Shown: positions 1 through 5,121, numbered from the stretch's first letter. The stretch is DNA of 5,121 nucleotides from an uncultured Lachnospiraceae bacterium (GCA_910586605.1 CAJUJR010000129.1:1-5121), one strand, 5' to 3'. Numbers and translations are program-made. Notes: generated by a model not told the origin, from the sequence alone.

Positions 1-47
1 TACAGCTTACTCTATTCTCCCCAGCATAGCTGGGGGATTAGTGTTTT
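1..47 (-). mobile_element. Possible end of an IS200/IS605-type element interrupting the tape measure gene
   Basis: Reading the minus strand, the tape measure sequence is followed by AACACTAAT and then a perfect 7-bp hairpin, CCCCAGC-TAT-GCTGGGG (19-35). The stop codon comes at 7-9. IS200/IS605 elements have no terminal inverted repeats or target duplications but carry subterminal hairpins near their tips, which fits this layout. The residues encoded here (NTNPPAMLGRIE) are unlike the charged helical protein before them. No transposase is visible, because only the extreme end would lie in the window. The inner boundary (about 45) is a guess. A different insertion, or a natural end of the gene, remains possible. 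Confidence 0.42.
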
Positions 48-3000
48 CATTTAATGCAAATTCATCATCCGTAAAGATGTCCTTCCATGCCGATGCAAGC
101 GCATCGAATGCGGGTTTTAACTGGGTGTTGAGCTGGTCGATGGTGGAAGATATGGAGAGGGTGGGGGATACTTCCGTACCATTCAATTCTTCTATCCCAT
201 TCTTTGTTTCCTCTATCTTCTGCTGTAATTCTTCAAACCCCATTTTATTATCCGGCGCAAATGACAGCGCAATCCTTTTGTCATCATCGGAAAGTGATAA
301 CAGATCATCGACTGCTATATTCCCAAATCTTCTTAACAGCAGATCATTCGTATTGTCATATGTTCCGTTTGCCTTCTGAATGTTCATTACCATCAGGGAA
401 GAATCATGGTATATCCGGTTCCAGTATTCAGCCATTTCTTCCGCTTTTGTTAAATCGTCCCCATCCAATAAACCACTGTCTACAGCCTCTTTTGCCATCT
501 GATAATTCGACAGATACTCACCCATGTTAAGGGTAAGCTGTTCTTCAATAGCCTGCTGTTCCTTTAATACACCTGCCCGTTTCTGTGTAAGTTTATTAAT
601 GGAATCCTGAATCTGCTCCTGCCTTACTGCATTGACTTCATTGGAAAGGTCGGTTTCCAGTGCTGAAATATTGTCATTCAGATTCCTGATATCTTCCTCA
701 TTGATGCGGAACCGCATGGACAGGTATGTATACCCTTCCTTATTATAACGGTTATCTTCTGACATCTGCTTTGTAACAAGGCTTTCTTCATCAAAATAAT
801 CAGAGAAACTTGTACCAATCTGATTCTGGTATAGCCGTTTCTGCTCTACTTCAAGTATTCTTTTCTGAAGCTCCAGTTCCTTTTCAAGCTGCTGGATTTT
901 CTGCTTGTCAAAATCTGATTTGTATTCAAGATTATTCAATTCTTCTATTTGGGATTTCAGTTCTTCAATCCTGGAATTGACGCCATCCACGGATTCCTGT
1001 GCTTCTGTAACTGTCACATTGAATTTGTCAATCGCCTTTGTTATCACTGCCTGTACTGCCAATCCTGCGAACAGACTGAATGCCGTATTTAATAATACTG
1101 TTTTCAGTCTTAATGCGTCTGTAGACTGACCTGTCGCGTTTAAATATGAACGGTACCCTCTTAATGAAGCGGGTGCATCTACTGATGTTGTTTGGAGGTA
1201 TGCCCGTAATTGTTCATTATTTGATACAATCGCATCATCAAATGTATTAATATTTGCTGTACCGCTATTTAATCGATTGTTCCATTCTTCCATAGCCACT
1301 GATGCATCCCTGAAATGCTGTACCTGATCCCTGTAAGCACTGATATCAAATCCCATGATATTCCCACGGACATCAATCCTGCGTGTCTGCCAGTTGACTA
1401 ACTGTGTAAGTCCATAGTTCTTATTGAGGGCTGTCAGGCTGCCATTGACAGTTGCAAGCAGCATTGGGACAGCGCCTATTATATCTGTAAGTTTTGTGAA
1501 CGACTGAATCATGTTGTCAAGGAATGAAATCCCGCCTTTAATAGCGTCCTTGCTCGTTACAGCAGAAACAAAATGATCCCAACTGTTGGATAATTGTGCC
1601 AGTCTTCCTTCCCATGAATCTGCTGATTTCTCCGCTTCACATAATGCAGAACCCGCCGCATCCTCATAATCGCCCAACATCTTTATGTAGGTTTCCCAGT
1701 TTGAAAGGATACTGGACAATACATTCCCCCTGTATTTACCGCCTATATCGGAAATAATGTTTGCACGTTCGGCACTGTCTTTGGGAAGGGAATTATACAC
1801 TTCCGCAAGTTCTGATAAGATTGCCACCGGATTCCTTAAACGGGTAATGCCGTCCGCCGTCTCCTTCATCTTAATCCCAAGGGAATCCAAACGGCTTTCC
1901 ACTTTTCCAAGGTCTTCCGCTGTTGTTTCCAGCCCTTCCTCCGTATTCTGCACCTGCTGGAGGTTCATGACGATTGCCTTGACCGCCCTTCCGACTACCT
2001 GACCAGATTCCTTTGTTGTTGCAATACCAGTACCAAGCAGAGCCGTCATTTCATTTTCGGAAATATTTGAGTTGGCCAGTTGGTTTGCCGCTACCTTTGT
2101 TGCATCTGCCAGTTCCGTCATGGAAACAGCATTGCGGTTAGTCACCTGGTTCTGTGCGTCCAGTAGTGCATTAAGCTGTTCCACATTCCCGGAATAACCA
2201 TATGCGGCATTGGATGCAATCAGGTATTCATTGGCAAGATCTGCCGTCAAATCCCCCGCTGACTGTGCAAGTGTCGCAAGTTCCGCTAATGGCTGCGCTT
2301 TATCCTCACCAAATCCTGCCCTGCTCATTTCCTGAAAACTTTTCATGAAATTATTTGCCAAAACACCATATTTGCTTGCAATCCCATAAGACCTGTCCCC
2401 AAGTTTTTCCAGTTGCTTTACTGTCATTTCACTGGTCTTACTGATTCCAGTCAGCAAAGTATCCATATCCTTTAAATTGTTTAAAGACTGACGGAATTTA
2501 TTGACGGCAGTAAATGCCAGCCCAAAATAATTGCCGATTTTCAGAACATTTCCAAGCATATTTTTGATTCTGTCACTTGTGGAGACTGCCGCGTATCCCG
2601 TAGCCCTTACGCCCGATGTAAACACCTGGAGCTGGTCTGTTGCATTTCTTAATTCATCCCTGTTAGTAACAGAACTGATTACGCCACGCAGTCTTTCAGC
2701 TTCACCAAGCCAGTATGAGGACTCATTGATTTTTGTATTCTTATTGAGAAACGTTGTAAGCTGGTTCAAAAGTTTCTCCTTCTTCAAGTCAATGTTCACA
2801 CTGATAGGGCTTCTTTCCACAATTTCCCTTGCCTGTGAAACAGCCCTTCTTACCTGTGCGCCCAGCCTTTCACTGTTGCTGTTGATATTAAGCTGTATGT
2901 CCCTTGCTGACACATTCCTCAGTGCATTATTGATCTCACGGTTTAACTGCCGGTTATCAATTTTTGCCTGTAACCTGACCTGCCTTAACTGCGCTTCCAT

Positions 3001-3183
3001 TTCCTTTATTGTCTGGTTTAGTGCCGTTTTGGTCGTCCCTTTTGTCAGGACACCTACAAGTTTGATCTTATTAATGACCTTCTCCAGCTCTTTGATATCC
3101 TTGTTGACCTGTACACGGCTTTTCTGTTTCTGCAATAAAGCAACCAAATTTACTACAAATTCATTATTACTGCTATTACTCAA
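7..3183 (-). CDS. Phage tail tape measure protein, TP901 type, apparently 3'-truncated
   Basis: This protein sets tail length in long-tailed phages and is threaded inside the tail tube during assembly. In order, it has a charged helical N-terminus (about residues 20-130); a conserved TP901-like core (about 230-430) including SYGIASKYGVLANNF, EMSRAGFGEDKAQPLAELA and an Ala-rich ATKVAANQLA stretch; a hydrophobic membrane-like segment (about 696-716); and long coiled-coil stretches (about 723-785 and 825-885) rich in Glu, Lys, Gln and Leu. The start is TTG at 3181-3183. An ideal AAGGAGG lies 9 bases upstream and the next in-frame Met is residue 63, so TTG is convincing. The family is often longer and carries further domains. 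Here the frame stops soon after IFTDDEFALNE, with a tail (NTNPPAMLGRIE) encoded by a GC-rich hairpin that looks like inserted DNA. The family call is firm. The truncation is inferred. Confidence 0.93.
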   Translation of the reverse strand: MSNSSNNEFVVNLVALLQKQKSRVQVNKDIKELEKVINKIKLVGVLTKGTTKTALNQTIKEMEAQLRQVRLQAKIDNRQLNREINNALRNVSARDIQLNINSNSERLGAQVRRAVSQAREIVERSPISVNIDLKKEKLLNQLTTFLNKNTKINESSYWLGEAERLRGVISSVTNRDELRNATDQLQVFTSGVRATGYAAVSTSDRIKNMLGNVLKIGNYFGLAFTAVNKFRQSLNNLKDMDTLLTGISKTSEMTVKQLEKLGDRSYGIASKYGVLANNFMKSFQEMSRAGFGEDKAQPLAELATLAQSAGDLTADLANEYLIASNAAYGYSGNVEQLNALLDAQNQVTNRNAVSMTELADATKVAANQLANSNISENEMTALLGTGIATTKESGQVVGRAVKAIVMNLQQVQNTEEGLETTAEDLGKVESRLDSLGIKMKETADGITRLRNPVAILSELAEVYNSLPKDSAERANIISDIGGKYRGNVLSSILSNWETYIKMLGDYEDAAGSALCEAEKSADSWEGRLAQLSNSWDHFVSAVTSKDAIKGGISFLDNMIQSFTKLTDIIGAVPMLLATVNGSLTALNKNYGLTQLVNWQTRRIDVRGNIMGFDISAYRDQVQHFRDASVAMEEWNNRLNSGTANINTFDDAIVSNNEQLRAYLQTTSVDAPASLRGYRSYLNATGQSTDALRLKTVLLNTAFSLFAGLAVQAVITKAIDKFNVTVTEAQESVDGVNSRIEELKSQIEELNNLEYKSDFDKQKIQQLEKELELQKRILEVEQKRLYQNQIGTSFSDYFDEESLVTKQMSEDNRYNKEGYTYLSMRFRINEEDIRNLNDNISALETDLSNEVNAVRQEQIQDSINKLTQKRAGVLKEQQAIEEQLTLNMGEYLSNYQMAKEAVDSGLLDGDDLTKAEEMAEYWNRIYHDSSLMVMNIQKANGTYDNTNDLLLRRFGNIAVDDLLSLSDDDKRIALSFAPDNKMGFEELQQKIEETKNGIEELNGTEVSPTLSISSTIDQLNTQLKPAFDALASAWKDIFTDDEFALNENTNPPAMLGRIE
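19..35. repeat. Perfect 7-bp hairpin with 3-base loop
   Basis: The arms CCCCAGC (19-25) and GCTGGGG (29-35) pair perfectly around ATA. The stem is far more GC-rich than its surroundings and lies inside the last codons of the tape measure ORF. No T-run follows on either strand, so it is not an ordinary intrinsic terminator. Confidence 0.85.
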
Positions 3184-3192
3184 TACCTGTTT

Positions 3193-3199
3193 CCTCCTT
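3193..3199 (-). promoter_or_regulatory. Strong ribosome binding site of the tape measure gene
   Basis: AAGGAGG on the minus strand sits 9 bases before the TTG at 3183. It fixes TTG as the start, since no in-frame ATG exists nearby. Confidence 0.85.
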
Positions 3200-3212
3200 A
3201 AAATTGGGTATA

Positions 3213-3241
3213 ATAAAAGAGAGACTATAAAATAATCTCCC
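3213..3241 (-). terminator. Terminator-like hairpin between the zinc-ribbon and tape measure genes
   Basis: On the minus strand, GGGAGATTA and TAGTCTCTC (3219-3241) form a 9-bp stem with two G-T wobbles and a 5-base loop. TTTTATTAT follows directly. It lies about 33 bases after the zinc-ribbon stop and just before the tape measure ribosome binding site. The stem is modest in strength, so it may be partial or act as an attenuator. Confidence 0.45.
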
Positions 3242-3273
3242 TTATAAACTACATTATTTGATTGTGATAAATA

Positions 3274-3570
3274 TTAAAATTTTCTTTGGCATCTTACACA
3301 GACACGATTATAGCCATTCGTTGCAAATCCCGTCAGTAAACTAAATTTCTTTGGAACCATCTGTACCTGCGTGCTGAAACAATATGGGCATTGTACTTTT
3401 GGCGCGGACTTTGGTGCCGCAAATGCATCCGGCACATATTTCCTAAGTTCTGCTTTTGCCGCATCGCAATTACCATCTTTACCTTTGGGTGGGGCTTTAA
3501 ATTCTTTTATCAGGTAATAACGTTCTCCTAAATTAATCGGATTTCTTCTAAGAATCGACTGGTTCCATTT
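3274..3570 (-). pseudogene. C-terminal half of the zinc-ribbon protein, displaced by a frameshift
   Basis: This frame is open from just after an in-frame TAA (3571-3573) to the TAA at 3274-3276. It encodes about 98 residues beginning KWNQSILRRN and continuing with GERYYLIKEF, a basic Lys/Ala/Pro linker, and a C-terminal zinc ribbon: CPYC, then KKFSLLTGFATN, then CVRCQRKF. It has no ATG, GTG or TTG near its beginning and no ribosome binding site. It overlaps the 3' end of the N-terminal part in the -1 frame. The most economical reading is one gene, with the reading frame lost at the A5 run of the mRNA (3568-3572). One extra A would fuse the halves as YYYGVKKWNQSI. Zinc-ribbon proteins that end in a short CxxC knuckle are common among phage proteins of unknown function. 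A separately translated protein seems unlikely. Confidence 0.7.
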
Positions 3571-3731
3571 TTAACTCCATAATAATACCACGTAATCCAA
3601 TCCGAATGTTCTTCCTCTCCATCCACCAATGAAGCCCCACATACGGGACAAATATTCGGGTTATCCCTATTTTCTAAAGCACTTTCATTAAATGTACTTT
3701 GACATTTTAAGCATATTACAGTCCTACCCAT
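3528..3731 (-). CDS. Zinc-ribbon protein, N-terminal part (frameshifted gene)
   Basis: This is a small protein with a four-cysteine zinc-binding module: CLKC about 5 residues after the start and CPVC about 18 residues later. An acidic patch (DGEEEHSDW) and the aromatic run WYYYG follow. I chose ATG at 3729-3731 because AGGGGG lies about 7 bases upstream. A TTG two codons earlier (3735-3737) is in frame but too close to that site. The frame stops at a TAG (3528-3530) after residues that look non-native (TSRFLEEIRLI), while the coherent continuation lies in the -1 frame (3274-3570). The restored protein would have about 152 residues and a zinc ribbon at each end. The function is unknown: it might bind nucleic acid or protein, but nothing here shows which. 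It lies between a helical hypothetical gene and the tape measure gene. Confidence 0.75.
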   Translation of the reverse strand: MGRTVICLKCQSTFNESALENRDNPNICPVCGASLVDGEEEHSDWITWYYYGVKNGTSRFLEEIRLI

Positions 3732-3766
3732 CCCCAAATCCCCCTATCTCACTTTTCTTACCTACC

Positions 3767-3795
3767 ATTATACTACCATCACCTCCAAATCGCAA
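3767..3795 (-). promoter_or_regulatory. SigmaA-like promoter candidate for the zinc-ribbon gene
   Basis: On the minus strand, TTGCGA (3790-3795) and a perfect TATAAT (3767-3772) are separated by exactly 17 bases. Transcription would begin near 3760, about 30 bases before the ATG at 3731. The -35 box matches the consensus at 4 of 6 positions. It lies in the gap between two genes of the same orientation, where a promoter is not required. A GGAGGTGA in the spacer could instead be a ribosome binding site. Confidence 0.5.
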
Positions 3796-3825
3796 TCATA
3801 TGTTCTGTACTTTTCATTTATTTAC

Positions 3826-4263
3826 TCATTCACTTACATCCTTTTTCTCCACTTCTGACGCATGTTCAAACACATCCATAATCATTTTACAGGAACTCTC
3901 AAAGAATTCCTTCTTGGCAAGCATATCCTGACAAAATTTCTGCTTTTCTTCTTCGGAAAGTCCGTCATACGTCTTGTTCATTGCTTCCAGTGTGGTAAGT
4001 TTCTGTTTCCGTCTTTCCTCAAGTGCTTTTGTATACAGCGACATAAGTGCCAAAACCCTGTCAAAATATTCATGGGAAATATTGCGCAGGTAGGATATAT
4101 ATTTCTCAAATTCCTCTTTATCTGCCAATATCGAATATAACTCCGTGAATTTGTAATTTTCAATGATTTTTAACTGTTCCTTTGGATTCAGATACCTTAT
4201 GGCATTGTATATATTATCTAAAGTGATGTTGCTGCTATTGTTTACCTGTTTCTCCGTAATCAA
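3826..4263 (-). CDS. Hypothetical helical protein upstream of the zinc-ribbon and tape measure genes
   Basis: The protein has 145 residues if started at TTG (4261-4263). I do not recognise its family. It looks almost wholly alpha-helical: a leucine- and lysine-rich first half (LNPKEQLKIIENYKF, then EEFEKYISYLRNI), a central run of Leu, Arg and Lys (ALMSLYTKALEERRKQK), and a charged C-terminus with alternating Glu and Lys ending KKDVSE. It has two cysteines, no signal peptide and no membrane segment. The TTG shares two bases with the TGA of the preceding short ORF (a TTGA overlap), and GGAGG lies only 2 bases before it. This fits reinitiation by ribosomes that have just terminated. ATT three bases on would be better spaced but is a rare start. 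Tail assembly chaperones often sit just before the tape measure gene, so that role is possible from position alone; no motif supports it. Confidence 0.75.
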   Translation of the reverse strand: MITEKQVNNSSNITLDNIYNAIRYLNPKEQLKIIENYKFTELYSILADKEEFEKYISYLRNISHEYFDRVLALMSLYTKALEERRKQKLTTLEAMNKTYDGLSEEEKQKFCQDMLAKKEFFESSCKMIMDVFEHASEVEKKDVSE

Positions 4264-4388
4264 TTCCTCCGTATTTTCATAAAATTTCTAATCAGACTCC
4301 ACAAATCCGACCATTCCATATTTCCATATTCAATTATATTTGCTTTGAATTTGATTTTTGCGGCTCTGAATTTGGTGCCGCTTTGATT
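4260..4388 (-). CDS. Short startless ORF, probable remnant, overlapping the next gene's start
   Basis: After an in-frame TAA (4389-4391) this frame is open for 42 codons and ends in TGA at 4260-4262. It contains SGTKFRAAKIKFKANIIEY and then MEWSDLWSLIRNFMKIRRN. The amphipathic, Trp-containing C-terminal part reads like genuine protein, and the stop overlaps the TTG of the following gene as in coupled phage genes. There is no ATG, GTG or TTG at the 5' end. The first in-frame ATG is deep inside (MEWSDLW...) and would leave 19 residues. It may be the tail of a gene whose front was lost or frameshifted in the AT-rich stretch before it, a very small peptide, or chance. Confidence 0.35.
   Translation of the reverse strand, partial: NQSGTKFRAAKIKFKANIIEYGNMEWSDLWSLIRNFMKIRRN
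4360..4381. repeat. GC-rich inverted repeat in an AT-rich gap
   Basis: GCGGC (4360-4364) pairs with GCCGC (4377-4381) around a 12-base loop. On the plus strand it is followed by TTTGATTTTAATTTTTT, so it could be a weak terminator in that direction. It also falls inside the short ORF at 4260-4388, which may be its only meaning. Confidence 0.35.
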
Positions 4389-4438
4389 TTAATTTTTTAG
4401 ATTTAATTTGAAATAAATATATTGTGATTTGTTTACGG

Positions 4439-4633
4439 TTACCTGTGATTTTCTAAAAGAAATTTTTCTAACTTTTCGGCAAGATGAGGGTACAGCGAAT
4501 TAAACTTGCCCGTCCTAAATTTTAACAGTATACTTCCGTCAATACCCGTTGCTTTGGCAACATACATCTGCTTTCCCTTTTCTAAATAGTCATTGTATAA
4601 TTCCCTCAATTCCTCTTGGCTAATATCAACCAC
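4439..4633 (-). CDS. Small helix-turn-helix (Cro/XRE-like) protein
   Basis: This 64-residue protein has a helix rich in Glu and Leu (EELRELYNDYLEKGK), then a lambda-repressor-like helix-turn-helix: first helix around YVAKATG (about 24-30) and putative recognition helix around DGSILLKFRTGK (about 32-43), followed by a closing helix (YPHLAEKLEKFLLENH). Size and layout match the single-domain Cro-like DNA-binding proteins frequent in Firmicutes prophages. It would bind operator DNA, probably as a dimer, but the target is unknown. The start is uncertain. GTG at 4631-4633 is the only usual start at the 5' end, but the purine-rich AGAAAGAG touches it with almost no spacing. An ATT codon slightly downstream would be better placed after GAGGTG. 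The next Met is residue 23, which would destroy the domain. Confidence 0.72.
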   Translation of the reverse strand: MVDISQEELRELYNDYLEKGKQMYVAKATGIDGSILLKFRTGKFNSLYPHLAEKLEKFLLENHR

Positions 4634-4673
4634 CTCTTTCTATTGTTTTTGAAATTATAAATTCAATTTGACA

Positions 4674-4720
4674 AAATAAAGAACATTAAAATAAGACGTT
4701 ACTTTATTTGGCAGCGTCTT
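4674..4720. repeat. Two interlocking inverted repeats around the stop of the upstream gene
   Basis: AAATAAAG (4674-4681) is complementary to CTTTATTT (4702-4709). AAGACG (4693-4698) is complementary to CGTCTT (4715-4720). Each pair has one arm inside the loop of the other, so they are either alternative hairpins or an H-type pseudoknot. On the minus strand the second hairpin is followed by ATTTTAATG, a weak terminator-like tail. The first stem is nearly all A-T, so chance is quite possible. Confidence 0.35.
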
Positions 4721-5006
4721 TGTTCAACCTGTTATATAATACTTCTTCTTTATTATCTTCTATCTTTATTTTTGACTTATATAGCCAATATACACCTATT
4801 CCTTTATACTCTCTTTGTGGCTCAGTAAAAAAGGAGCATATACAATAGCCTTCTCCTTCTCCTTGTTTTCGCTTTTTTAAAAAGATATATGCTGTTCTAT
4901 GTTCAATCGTACTCTTTATCATATAATCTGCATCAATACTTGAATATTGGTTCATATATTTCACATATTTACAGATTAAATTGTTATTATCCAAATATCT
5001 ATCCAA
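4704..5006 (-). CDS. Hypothetical protein of unknown function, 5' end uncertain
   Basis: Starting at TTG (5004-5006) gives 100 residues. I do not recognise the family. The N-terminus is rich in Tyr and Asn (DRYLDNNNLICKYVKYMNQY). A likely beta-strand core follows (TAYIFLKKRKQGEGEGYCICSFF, then YKGIGVYWLYKSK), and the C-terminus is charged (EDNKEEVLYNRLNKDAAK). The pattern suggests a small mixed alpha/beta protein. The three cysteines do not form a zinc motif. There is no signal peptide or membrane span. No ribosome binding site precedes the TTG, and the same frame stays open and protein-like up to a TGA at 5073-5075 with no ATG, GTG or TTG, so the true N-terminus is probably longer or damaged. 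It is the first gene of the minus-strand series here and is separated by about 70 AT-rich bases from the helix-turn-helix gene. Confidence 0.6.
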   Translation of the reverse strand: MDRYLDNNNLICKYVKYMNQYSSIDADYMIKSTIEHRTAYIFLKKRKQGEGEGYCICSFFTEPQREYKGIGVYWLYKSKIKIEDNKEEVLYNRLNKDAAK

Positions 5007-5032
5007 ATATTTTAAGCCATATATTCTACTCT

Positions 5033-5057
5033 GTACATTAGCATAGCTATCCTGTAC
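5033..5057. repeat. Nested palindrome in the 5' region of the upstream gene
   Basis: GTACA (5033-5037) pairs with TGTAC (5053-5057), and inside it TAGC (5039-5042) pairs with GCTA (5046-5049). The two centres differ by one base, leaving a small internal bulge. It could be an operator-like site or simply coding sequence of the extended frame. Confidence 0.35.
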
Positions 5058-5102
5058 TTTAGTATAATTTACTCAAACTTCCCACATTAAAAATGGGATT
5101 TG

Positions 5103-5108
5103 CTCCTT
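5103..5108 (-). promoter_or_regulatory. Ribosome binding site without a usual start codon nearby
   Basis: AAGGAG on the minus strand is a good Shine-Dalgarno sequence. The codon 8 bases downstream is ATT (5092-5094), which opens 11 codons (FNVGSLSKLY after the start) before a TAA at 5059-5061. A +1 shift there would enter the frame of the 100-residue gene. A weak hairpin (TCCCA/TGGGA, 5080-5098) covers this start region. Confidence 0.4.
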
Positions 5109-5121
5109 GAAAAATCAATAC

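Noticed and set aside
3209..3214. TATAAT on the plus strand
   Set aside because: No acceptable -35 box lies 16-18 bases upstream, and no plus-strand gene follows.
2531..3235. Plus-strand ORF of 234 codons, hydrophobic and Ser/Leu-rich
   Set aside because: It lies opposite the tape measure coding region, its composition is that expected of an antisense shadow, and it has no family motif. The other plus-strand ORFs are shadows for the same reason.
3565..3575. Programmed -1 frameshift site at TTAAAAATGG
   Set aside because: The zero-frame codons AAA AAT preceded by T do not make a classic X XXY YYZ heptamer, and I saw no clear stimulatory hairpin. Mutation or error is simpler.
4389..4438. Basic ORF in another frame across the gap (rich in Lys, Gln, Ser)
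   Set aside because: It has no start codon or ribosome binding site, and its composition is what A-rich non-coding DNA gives.
4654..4674. Promoter for the helix-turn-helix gene from TTGTCA and TATAAT on the minus strand
   Set aside because: The two boxes are only 9 bases apart, and no good -35 exists at 16-18 bases from the TATAAT.
5040..5048. AGCATAGCT here matches the core of the hairpin at 23-31, suggesting a second element end
   Set aside because: The shared 9-mer is itself nearly palindromic and the flanks differ completely, so chance is sufficient.

Overview
The window looks like part of a prophage, or prophage remnant, of an AT-rich Gram-positive bacterium. A gut Clostridia or Lachnospiraceae type host is my inference. 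It rests on the AAGGAGG-type ribosome binding sites, the low GC of the small genes and the TP901-type tail tape measure protein. No gene names a species.

Every gene I can support is on the minus strand, so the operon reads from 5121 down to 1. In that order there is: (a) an unrecognised ~100-residue protein (4704-5006), whose reading frame stays open about 66 bases further upstream without a normal start codon; (b) a 64-residue small helix-turn-helix protein (4439-4633); (c) a short AT-rich stretch holding a startless ORF (4260-4388), whose TGA overlaps the TTG start of the next gene; (d) a 145-residue, mostly helical protein of unknown function (3826-4263); (e) a double zinc-ribbon protein broken by a frameshift at an A5 run (N-terminal part 3528-3731, C-terminal part 3274-3570); and (f) a 1058-codon tail tape measure ORF (7-3183) with a TTG start and a strong Shine-Dalgarno sequence.

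The tape measure ORF ends just after a perfect 7-bp GC-rich hairpin at 19-35. Its last dozen residues do not look like the rest of the protein. I read this as truncation by an inserted element, possibly the end of an IS200/IS605-type element that continues beyond position 1. The zinc-ribbon gene has a sigmaA-like promoter candidate just upstream (3767-3795) and a terminator-like hairpin just downstream (3219-3241). This is the layout of a phage 'moron', a cassette with its own transcription signals placed between structural genes.

Taken together, this is a tail-morphogenesis region under decay: a truncated tape measure, a frameshifted neighbour, and small genes with missing or non-ATG starts. 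I found no RNA genes, CRISPR array, or origin. I see no convincing new multi-gene system; the best leads are the IS-like junction and the moron-like frameshifted zinc-ribbon cassette.
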